Source: Sulfitobacter sabulilitoris (GTDB lineage Bacteria; Pseudomonadota; Alphaproteobacteria; Rhodobacterales; Rhodobacteraceae). From it: DNA of 64,000 bases. Under the pieces are notes generated by a model, which ran no database searches, was not told the DNA's origin, and saw nothing but the letters and a program-made list of their open reading frames with translations. Each line of letters opens with the position of its first letter. Position 1 is the first letter of the stretch. The position numbers and the translations under genes are program-made. The DNA lies in contig NZ_VANS01000003.1 in the NCBI RefSeq assembly GCF_005887615.1, positions 124,001 through 188,000 of the forward strand. Direction: 5' to 3'. Positions 57,745 to 64,000 of the stretch are shown in pieces.

Positions 57745-58234
57745 ACTCGTCCAAATCGTTCTTGTCTACTCAATCCAGTGGTAAGGATTGCCGCTGGCAT
57801 GTCCAGGCGCCGGACATCGTGGCGCTGGCTCGAGCTGTTATTTTTGGCCTTAGTCTCCCCTCAAAAAAGTGGGACACAAATCCGAAAAGATCCAATAAAC
57901 TTGGTGAAAGAAAAAAGTCCAGTCGGCTTTTAAGTTGTTGCAATAGAAATAACAAGTTATGCCGCCCCCGGGCACCACTATCTAAAGACAAGCTTATGTT
58001 TTTCTTCGGTTTTCATTGCTGAGAGCTGGAGGCGTAGACCATGCTGGAGAGCAAATCTGTCCCTTGTCCATTTGTAAAACAGGGCATCTTCTGTTTCTCG
58101 CGACGGGTCCCAATCGACCTTTCTCACCACTACAACGCAAGTCGGATCATTTATTCGCTTCGCACGAGGTCGGCAGGACTAAGGACGCGGCCACTAGGTA
58201 GCTCAACTCAGCCTATGCGGCGGCCGCCGCCGAA
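57745..58234. other. Gap with the candidate right border of element 2
   Basis: 490 bp with no credible gene. It holds the 16-bp tRNA-like att remnant (57962-57977) and the promoter side of the helicase pair. The A-rich stretch around 57862-57920 shows nothing else I can name. Confidence 0.4.
57962..57977 (+). repeat. att remnant: 16 bp of the tRNA-Phe 3' end
   Basis: CCGCCCCCGGGCACCA equals tRNA positions 33158-33173. Sequence on both sides differs from the tRNA. It is the likely right end of element 2 or an older integration scar. Confidence 0.55.
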
Positions 58235-58780
58235 TTACGCAGCGCTCTTCCATTTTGCGGGAGTAATGTAGACGATGCTATCGTCAACACTGACCATCAC
58301 ATCGCCATCCTGAATATTGATCTGGAGCTTCATCGCGCGGCTTGCCAGTTTTGCCAGCGCGGCTGTATCGGTCTCGGAAAAATTGATGACCTGAAGGTTG
58401 TCAAAGCGGGTGGTGCTGTTTTTGCTCTTCTCCCACCACATCTCCGCAGTCCTGCCGCCATAGGGATAGACAATCACTTTGGCGGCTTTGTTGCAGGATT
58501 GACGCATGACCTTTTCGCTTGGAAGTCCTAGTGCCACCCACACATCAAGCTCACCGCTCAGGCTTTTTTGCCAAATGTCTGGCTCGTCATCCGCTGAAAG
58601 CCCCTTGGTCATTTCCAGATGCTCATGGGCATTCAACCCAAAAGCGACCAGGCGCACCATCAGCCGTTCATCCGTCTCGGATGGATGCTTGGCAACGGTC
58701 AGTTTGTGGGTCGCATAATAGTGGCGATCCATGTCTGAGACTGAAAGTTCGACTTTATGAATGGTGGCATTTTGCGCCAT
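58235..58780 (-). CDS. yaeQ: YaeQ family protein
   Basis: A 181-residue protein of the YaeQ family, MAQNATIHKVELSVSDMDRH, YATHKLTVAKHPSETDERLM, GELDVWVALGLPSEKVMRQS and INIQDGDVMVSVDD. YaeQ has a PD-(D/E)XK-like fold with no proven function. The ATG at 58780 is the family start; a 25-residue extension was rejected. First gene past the island's candidate border. Confidence 0.92.
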   Translation of the reverse strand: MAQNATIHKVELSVSDMDRHYYATHKLTVAKHPSETDERLMVRLVAFGLNAHEHLEMTKGLSADDEPDIWQKSLSGELDVWVALGLPSEKVMRQSCNKAAKVIVYPYGGRTAEMWWEKSKNSTTRFDNLQVINFSETDTAALAKLASRAMKLQINIQDGDVMVSVDDSIVYITPAKWKSAA

Positions 58781-59403
58781 GATTTGTCCCAAAACTTCAA
58801 AGATTACGATGCCTACTCCCTCCGGTGGCTTTTGGAAAGCACATACAAAGGCCATAAACGACAGGGGCCATACGAGCCAACCTTGATGCTGGTCGCATCG
58901 AACGGTCCAAGGCGCGTGCCAATCGCCAAGAGAACCCTGGAGTGGCCTGAGGCGCCGCCTATGAAAACGCTCCTGGCGTTAGAGAGCGGGGACAGTCAGG
59001 GACGTAACCGTCGAGAGCACATCCGCATAGCCGAAGCCCTACGTCTCGCGTCGGGCGTTCAATACCTGATCGACCAGATCTGGCAGCCGACAGATGAGTT
59101 GCCGTTGCAAGATAAAAATTTCGCGCCTGTGTGCTGCTTTTCAGTTTGCACAAATTGGACAAAATCCAAAGGCCGCGTCGGCCTCCCGTCCGTTCAATGC
59201 CGGTCAATATGCTTGTCCGCCGGACCAAATTGTGGTGGCCCGAGATGGTGCGAATAAAGCTTGCCTAATCTGGCGTGAGGTTCTATCCAGCCCGAGTTAC
59301 GTTACCTCTATCGATGAATCTGCTCCTTACGGCTCAGTGTCCCGATCTAGCACTGACATAGCCGAACTGCCGCATTTCGTGGGCAGCATAAAGGAGAACT
59401 ACG
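58781..59403. other. Gap upstream of the cold-shock gene
   Basis: About 620 bp. Weak frames exist on both strands but none has a good start and a recognisable sequence. The right 140 bp probably contains the promoter and a long 5' leader of the cold-shock mRNA, as is usual for csp genes. Some of the rest may be decayed coding DNA. Confidence 0.4.
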
Positions 59404-59610
59404 ATGGCCAATGGCACCGTAAAATGGTTTAACTCTACTAAAGGTTTTGGATTCATCGCCCCTGAAGGTGGTAGCAAGGATGTGTTCGTGCACATCTCTT
59501 CGGTCGAACGCGCTGGTCTGACCGGACTGAATGATGACCAAAAAGTCACCTTCGATATCGAGTCCGGCCGCGATGGTCGCGAAAGCGCTACAAATCTAGC
59601 CTTGGCTTAA
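59404..59610 (+). CDS. cspA: Cold-shock protein, CspA family
   Basis: A 68-residue OB-fold RNA chaperone. RNP1 is KGFGFIAPEG and RNP2 DVFVHISSV, after MANGTVKWFNSTKG. AAGGAG lies 6 bases before the ATG. The neighbouring DUF6481 gene is a common companion in alphaproteobacteria. Confidence 0.95.
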   Translation: MANGTVKWFNSTKGFGFIAPEGGSKDVFVHISSVERAGLTGLNDDQKVTFDIESGRDGRESATNLALA

Positions 59611-59647
59611 GGCTGTTCCGTTCACGGAACAAAGCGGACAGTTTGCG

Positions 59648-59680
59648 GCGGGCGGATCGGAAACGATGCGCCCGCTTTTT
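59648..59680 (+). terminator. Terminator of the cold-shock gene
   Basis: Stem GCGGGCG/CGCCCGC with inner GATCG-GAAA-CGAT pairing, followed by TTTTT. It lies 38 bp after the csp stop. Confidence 0.75.
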
Positions 59681-59919
59681 AACGTCCATGCAGGGGGTCA
59701 AGCTGTCCGCGCGCAATATTTCGCGCTTGACCTCAAACTATATCCGGTAGCACGCCGGGTGATCGCGAAGACTGGTCTCCTGATCCATCGCAATGACTCC
59801 TCATGTGGGTTGGGAGGACACCCGTTCGGATCGCCAGATGCCTGCACTAGCCGTCGTCCATCGATGCGGCGCGCACTCACCCTAGTCCCTGCACCACACA
59901 CACGTGAGCAAAAAAACAT
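59681..59919. other. Gap between csp terminator and DUF6481 gene
   Basis: About 240 bp (309 bp from csp stop to the next start). It likely holds the promoter of the DUF6481 gene. Nothing else is recognised. Confidence 0.35.
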
Positions 59920-60306
59920 ATGAAGAATTCGGATCGAGATCGCTTTGACGGGCGCCTTATGACGGCGTCCAAAGCCAAACAGGACAGGCTTGAACGTTTC
60001 CAATCAGCAGCTGGTGACCCAGAGAGACTGGCAAAGCGCGCTAGAAGAGTTGAAGCAACTGTTACCCGCGAAGCGGAACGAAAGCTTAAAGCAACACAGT
60101 TGCGACAAGAAAAAGAAGACCTAGAGCGGCAGCAATCCGAGGATGACAAGCGCGAAACAGAGCAAGCCGCGGTACGCGAAGCGAAGCATGAAGCACAACT
60201 TGCTGAGACGGCCGATCAAATTGTCGCGCAAAATTCGGCACGTGAGGCGGAGCGCAAGGCAGAACGGGACCGACGCTATGCCGCGAGACGAAACCGCAAG
60301 CGCTAA
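59920..60306 (+). CDS. DUF6481 family protein
   Basis: A 128-residue, highly charged, almost entirely helical protein. It starts MKNSDRDRFDGRLMTASKAK and carries many Glu/Lys/Arg/Ala heptads, ending AERDRRYAARRNRKR. It fits DUF6481, a group of small coiled-coil-like proteins often encoded next to cold-shock genes in alphaproteobacteria. An RNA-binding role would fit the basic tail but is unproven. The start has only a weak ribosome-binding site. Confidence 0.7.
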   Translation: MKNSDRDRFDGRLMTASKAKQDRLERFQSAAGDPERLAKRARRVEATVTREAERKLKATQLRQEKEDLERQQSEDDKRETEQAAVREAKHEAQLAETADQIVAQNSAREAERKAERDRRYAARRNRKR

Positions 60307-60413
60307 ACGGACCTGAAGGGCCCCGTTTCGGCGAAATAGATCGCCTTCTATTGGGCTGGCAACGGTTCGTCGCTTCGAAGGCCGTGAAGGTCATGAAGGT
60401 CGGCAGTGGGCCG

Positions 60414-60965
60414 TCACCGGAATGCTGGACCGTGCGCCCAAACAGTCATTGAATGCCGAGTGCCGCTTTTGACTGGCGTTACCTGATGAAGCGTGAAGCT
60501 TGGAAAAATGCTGACGCCCCCCTGAGCGCGACTGGCGGAGAGGATTTGTGCCCCGGGCATGATTTCCAGATTGCCGCCTTCGTAGGCCTCGGCATCGCTC
60601 AACTGCAGCACGAGGGTGAGCTTTCGCCTTTTGGAGGCCGGGCCGCCGCCGATATCGGAGTGCCACGAAAAATGCCCGCTTTCTGAGGACTTGTAGATCG
60701 CCACCTGAGGGCTTTCGGCAAACTCGCGCAAATCGAATTCAAACTGATCCCTGTTGGATCTCCGGACAAGATCAATCAGGCGCTCCATCACCCACTCCAT
60801 ACCAGCCACCTCATCAGTCCAGACCAGCTCTGATTTGCGAAGATTGTGATCTCTGTTTTGGCCGACCAGGAAAGCTTCATCCGTAGGCGCTTCGGAAATT
60901 TTCGTAATGATCAGCTCACACTCACTTTTGGTGAATGCATCTGGAACCGCGAATAGTGAAAGCAT
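60414..60965 (-). CDS. 2OG-Fe(II) oxygenase family protein
   Basis: A 183-residue double-stranded beta-helix protein. The iron ligands are His and Asp in FSWHSDIGGG and the distal His in FTLHQVTPV, followed by the 2-oxoglutarate-binding Arg in KSGTRHSMTVWAHGP. Such prolyl-hydroxylase-like enzymes hydroxylate proteins or small molecules; the substrate is unknown. I chose the ATG at 60965 (MLSLFAVPDAF), with GAGG 9 bases upstream, over the ATG at 60974 or TTG at 60989. Confidence 0.82.
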   Translation of the reverse strand: MLSLFAVPDAFTKSECELIITKISEAPTDEAFLVGQNRDHNLRKSELVWTDEVAGMEWVMERLIDLVRRSNRDQFEFDLREFAESPQVAIYKSSESGHFSWHSDIGGGPASKRRKLTLVLQLSDAEAYEGGNLEIMPGAQILSASRAQGGVSIFPSFTLHQVTPVKSGTRHSMTVWAHGPAFR

Positions 60966-61281
60966 TCCGTCCATCCTCTGGATCTGCAAAAAGCCTTCTT
61001 CGGAGAGCGCGCAGGGTTGTGATAATTCTGCCAGCCGAAAGACGCTCGATCCAATCTCTTAGCATGCTTCCGTCGCCAATATGCGAAAGATTAATCAAAT
61101 GATCTCTATGTGCTGCACGCTGTAGCTATGGCGGCTTGTGGTACGTCACACTGTAGCGGTGCTCGGCTCAATGGATGTCTGGTGTCTGTGGTGTGGTTTC
61201 TTCATTGTCCCTGCGATGCCGCTTCGAGTTGACCGTAGAAATACGGATTGGTGATTGCTGCGCCACCTGCGATGAAGGTGC

Positions 61282-62796
61282 ATGACGTCTTCAAGCGCGC
61301 GCACCTTCTGGCGATACCTCGGGTCATGGGCTCTTGCCGCCACGGTTGCGCTGTGTGGGTTGGCGCTTGTCGAACGACAAAGTCTGGTGCGCGAACTGAC
61401 CACAAAAAGTGCCACGCTCCACCGCCTGGCCTCTCAGCGCGCGGATCAGCATGATGCGCATTTGACGTCATTGTCCGCGATTTTCGTGGCGGGAGGGCGT
61501 GCGCGTCAGGATTTGTTGTTGGACGTAGCCGCGACGATCATGCGGTTTTATCCGCGCATTGCCTCGGTGAATGTGATCCCGTTTGACCCGTCAGACCCAA
61601 TGATCCAAACGCTGCCCGGCCTTTCGGGCGCGGACGCGGCATTGGTGGTTCAACTGGCGCGCGGCTCTACCGGAGCCTTGCAGGTGCAGCAGATGCCGAC
61701 CGCGCCTGATCACTATATCGTCGTGAAGCGCACGCCCAATACCGATGCCGCGCGGCACGGGCTGGCGCTGGTCGTCGATGCGCGCGCGTTGCTGGCGACC
61801 GATGATCCGTTTTGGCAAAAGCCGTCTGTGTCCCTGCGCTTGCTGACACCGGATGGCAAGACTGCCCTCGTGGGTCGCCCGGCACCGGACGCGGCAGGGT
61901 TTTCAAAGCTCCTTGGCAGCCAGTCGCAGCCTTTCATTTTTGAAACCGCCCTTGCCATTCGTCTTGCTGACCTGCTGCCCGTCGGGAAAGTCCTGACTGC
62001 AATCATAGCGGTCTCAGGTTTGTTTCTTCTGTCCGTCCTCGGCCTGAAGCAGCGCGCACGCACCAAAGACGCCGAAAGCCGCGCCAGGCTGAGCGCGCAG
62101 GAAACCCGGCTGGCCCATGCGTCGCGGGTCAATGCAATGGGTGAGATGGCAAGCGGCATGGCGCATGAATTGGCGCAACCGTTGACGGCCATCCTCAGCC
62201 AGGCGCAGGCCGGGCGGCATTTGGTGCGACGGGGGGATGTCAAACGCCTGGGCACGGTGCTTGATGACACCGTCGCGCAGGCGCAGCGGGCAGCGGATAT
62301 CCTTGATCGTCTGCGGCGTTGGAGCAAACCGAACCGTGCACCGTCAAAACCATGCGCCCTGCATGATGCGGCAGGGTCCGTGCAGCGCCTGCTGGCCTTG
62401 GAAGCCAAAAGCCGCGATGCCACGATCACGCTGTCGCTTCACGCGGCACCGCTGTTCGTCGATGCCGATCCGGTCGAGCTTGAGCAGGTCGTATTCAACC
62501 TTGTCCGCAATGCGCTGGATGCCTCGGACGGGGCGTGGATCACGATCCGCACGGCGGTTGATGGCGGGATGGCGATCGTGGATGTCACCGACACCGGGCC
62601 GGGCGTGCCCGATGACATCAAGGCACGCATTTTCGAGCCCTTCGTGACCGGCAAGCCTGACGGTACGGGGCTTGGCTTGGCCCTGTGTCAACGCCTGGTC
62701 GAGGAAATGGGCGGCGATATCGTTCATCTGGCCGATGCGGCCCAGACGACATTCCGGTTGTCCCTGCCACTTTCAACCCGGGCGGTGGCACCATGA
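61282..62796 (+). CDS. Sensor histidine kinase, membrane-bound
   Basis: A 504-residue kinase. It has a membrane helix at about 12-28 (LGSWALAATVALCGLALV), a periplasmic sensing region to about 230, and a second helix (VLTAIIAVSGLFLLSVLGL, about 235-253). The phosphorylated His is in GMAHELAQPLTAILSQAQAG (His 295). The ATPase part shows NLVRNALDA (N box), VTDTGPGVPDD (G1) and GTGLGLALCQRLVEEMGG (G2). The type is that of DctB/FixL-like kinases. The next gene's ATG overlaps its stop as ATGA. A secreted GlcG/HbpS-like protein follows, which could be the ligand-side partner. Confidence 0.9.
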   Translation: MTSSSARTFWRYLGSWALAATVALCGLALVERQSLVRELTTKSATLHRLASQRADQHDAHLTSLSAIFVAGGRARQDLLLDVAATIMRFYPRIASVNVIPFDPSDPMIQTLPGLSGADAALVVQLARGSTGALQVQQMPTAPDHYIVVKRTPNTDAARHGLALVVDARALLATDDPFWQKPSVSLRLLTPDGKTALVGRPAPDAAGFSKLLGSQSQPFIFETALAIRLADLLPVGKVLTAIIAVSGLFLLSVLGLKQRARTKDAESRARLSAQETRLAHASRVNAMGEMASGMAHELAQPLTAILSQAQAGRHLVRRGDVKRLGTVLDDTVAQAQRAADILDRLRRWSKPNRAPSKPCALHDAAGSVQRLLALEAKSRDATITLSLHAAPLFVDADPVELEQVVFNLVRNALDASDGAWITIRTAVDGGMAIVDVTDTGPGVPDDIKARIFEPFVTGKPDGTGLGLALCQRLVEEMGGDIVHLADAAQTTFRLSLPLSTRAVAP

Positions 62797-63401
62797 ACAA
62801 CCATGTTTATCTGGTCGATGACGACGAGGCGGTCCGCAGTGCCCTGACGCTGTTGCTTGAGACGGTCGGGCTGGATGTGCGCAGCTTTGCCTCGCCTGAA
62901 ACGTTTCTGAACCAAGCGTCGGGCCTGACGCCGGGATGCCTGGTCCTTGATATCCGGATGCCCGCGATCTCGGGCCTGAAATTGCAAGAGAAACTGAACG
63001 CCCAAGGGATGACGTGGCCCACGGTCATCATCAGTGGCCATGGCGACATCGAAGCCTGCAGGCGGGCGTTTCGCAACGGTGCGATTGATTTCCTGAGCAA
63101 ACCCGTCGACGAGCAGGATTTGATCGACGCGATCCAAAAGGGCCATGCGGAACTTGAGCGGCAACAACAAGCCCTGGCGGAACGCGCGGAGGCCGTGGCC
63201 TTGGTTGCGCAACTCTCAACCCGTGAACGAGAGGTCCTCGAGATGATCGCGAAGGGGCTGACCACAAGGCAGATCGCCGACGCGCTCGGCCTGTCGCCGC
63301 GCACGGTTGAAAGCCACCGCGCAGCGATTGCGGCCAAGGCAGGCACGTCTTCGGCGGCCGAGCTGACGCGATATTGGCTGGAGGCACAGGCCGACCCGTA
63401 G
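62793..63401 (+). CDS. Response regulator, FixJ/NarL type
   Basis: A 202-residue regulator. The receiver has the acidic pair VDDDEAV (residues 8-14), the phosphorylated Asp in CLVLDIRMP (Asp 53), Thr/Ser in IISGHGD and Lys in FLSKPVDE. A helical linker follows, then a LuxR-type helix-turn-helix (LSTREREVLEMIAKGLTTRQ and IADALGLSPRTVESHRAAI). It is coupled to the kinase by a 4-bp overlap and probably activates the downstream haem-binding gene or others. Confidence 0.93.
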   Translation: MNNHVYLVDDDEAVRSALTLLLETVGLDVRSFASPETFLNQASGLTPGCLVLDIRMPAISGLKLQEKLNAQGMTWPTVIISGHGDIEACRRAFRNGAIDFLSKPVDEQDLIDAIQKGHAELERQQQALAERAEAVALVAQLSTREREVLEMIAKGLTTRQIADALGLSPRTVESHRAAIAAKAGTSSAAELTRYWLEAQADP

Positions 63402-63492
63402 AACTACGGATATCCTTGCGGGGGCTACGAATGTCGCGACCCGGCGACCGGGGTTAGAACAGGCGCATCACTTCAGCAAAAGGAAATATCCG

Positions 63493-63975
63493 ATGATCCG
63501 TACAGTGACACTTGCCGCCGCACTTCTGGCCCCCGTCGCGACGTTCGCGCAGGATTTGCCAACCGCCCCTTACCTTCCGCTGAGTATGGCGACACAAGCG
63601 GCACAGGCCGCCGTCGATGCCTGCGCCGCCGAAGGGCACAACGTCAGCGTCGCGATTGTCGCCCGCTCTGGCGTGACCAAAACGATCCTGCGCGCTGACA
63701 ACGCAGGCCCGCACACCGTGGGATCAAGCACCGGCAAAGCCTTTACCTCTGCCAGCATGGGCCGCGACACCGCCGGATTGGCCGGTTTCATCGGGGCCAA
63801 CCCTGAAAACGGTGGCCTGCGTGATATGGACAGCCGTCTTGTCATTCAGGCCGGTGGTCTGCCGATCAAAATCGGCGGGGCATTGGTGGGTGGCATCGGC
63901 GTCGGCGGCGCACCATCAGGTGCCATTGACGAGACTTGCGCGCGCGCGGGTCTTGACGTCATCGGCGCTGAGTAA
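63493..63975 (+). CDS. Secreted GlcG/HbpS-like haem-binding protein
   Basis: A 160-residue protein with a signal peptide (MIRTVTLAAALLAPVATFAQ, cleavage after the AFA-like TFA near 18-19). The mature part is the GlcG/HbpS (DUF336) fold, with ACAAEGHNVSVAIVARSGVT, KAFTSASMGRD and GGALVGGIGVGGAPSGAIDE. HbpS of Streptomyces binds haem and signals redox stress to the SenS/SenR pair; a two-component pair precedes this gene too. AAGGAAAT lies before the ATG. Tight spacing to the next gene suggests an operon. Confidence 0.88.
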   Translation: MIRTVTLAAALLAPVATFAQDLPTAPYLPLSMATQAAQAAVDACAAEGHNVSVAIVARSGVTKTILRADNAGPHTVGSSTGKAFTSASMGRDTAGLAGFIGANPENGGLRDMDSRLVIQAGGLPIKIGGALVGGIGVGGAPSGAIDETCARAGLDVIGAE

Positions 63976-63982
63976 ATCAACC

Positions 63983-64000
63983 ATGACCCGCCTCGTGATG
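63983..64000 (+). CDS. Start of a further gene (partial)
   Basis: An ATG at 63983, 8 bp after the HbpS-like stop, opens a frame MTRLVM that runs off the window. Too short to identify. Confidence 0.3.

Larger units (their letters stand above)
48589..57977. mobile_element. Element 2, decayed, in tandem with element 1
   Basis: A 9.4-kb segment from att copy 2 to a 16-bp piece of the tRNA 3' end. The motif at 48702 repeats the left-end layout of element 1 (67 against 68 bp from the att). It has two insertion sequences, gene fragments and two large PLD-helicase genes. No integrase remains, so it may have been mobilised in trans or its integrase was lost during the IS events. The right border is less secure than the left. 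Confidence 0.5.

Noticed and set aside
58757-59257. Plus-strand gene of about 166 codons before the cold-shock gene
   Set aside because: Its start lies inside yaeQ antisense, it has no ribosome-binding site, and composition changes along the frame.

Overview
The window looks like a chromosome segment of a marine alphaproteobacterium of the Rhodobacteraceae (Roseobacter group). This rests on the high GC content, a GcrA cell-cycle regulator, the infA-maf-RNase G-yacG operon, a CaiB/BaiF CoA-transferase, an ethylmalonyl-pathway type MeaB, GC-rich stem-loop repeats typical of the group, and close-packed gene starts (ATGA overlaps). No species can be named from the sequence alone.

Layout. 1-33.1 kb is core chromosome: an SseB-family protein, a YHS-domain protein, an osmoregulated periplasmic glucan operon (opgC-opgG-opgH), a TPR protein, a CoA-transferase overlapping a ThDP enzyme, gcrA, argD-argF, a ketopantoate-reductase-like gene, a PiT phosphate permease, a Nudix hydrolase, 6-phosphogluconate dehydrogenase, hrpB, meaB, rpmB, a copper-chaperone pair, a sirtuin-LysR pair, infA-maf-RNase G-yacG, and the Anbu proteasome cluster (Anbu, transglutaminase, alpha-E, circularly permuted ATP-grasp). 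A single tRNA-Phe lies at 33,099-33,173.

33.1-58.0 kb is an accessory region with visibly lower GC. The 3' half of tRNA-Phe is repeated almost exactly at 48,589-48,635, and a 16-bp piece of its 3' end recurs at 57,962-57,977. A 19-bp motif lies 67-68 bp downstream of both the tRNA and its 48.6-kb copy. I read this as two integrative elements in tandem at one tRNA site. Element 1 (33.1-48.6 kb) has a P4-type integrase, an AlpA-like regulator, a RepB-type primase and a RepA-like ATPase beside an iteron-like cluster, but no virion genes. Its likely defence cargo is a DRT2-like reverse transcriptase with a structured leader, a NucS-like nuclease fusion, an HNH-like protein, a membrane protein divergent from a conserved unknown, and a UvrD-family helicase with zinc fingers. 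Element 2 (48.6-58.0 kb) holds a decayed IS5-family copy, an IS3-family copy, gene fragments, and two large helicases that each start with phospholipase-D-like nuclease motifs. One of these is a HIT-PLD-helicase-DUF3427 fusion. No integrase is visible in element 2.

58.0-61 kb is a transition of intermediate composition (YaeQ, cold-shock protein, DUF6481 protein, 2OG-Fe(II) oxygenase). From 61.3 kb high-GC DNA returns with a sensor kinase, a FixJ/NarL-type response regulator and a secreted GlcG/HbpS-like haem-binding protein.

The best candidates for an undescribed system are the paired PLD-helicases (51.3-57.7 kb) and the reverse transcriptase with its non-coding leader and neighbouring nuclease (33.4-37.0 kb).
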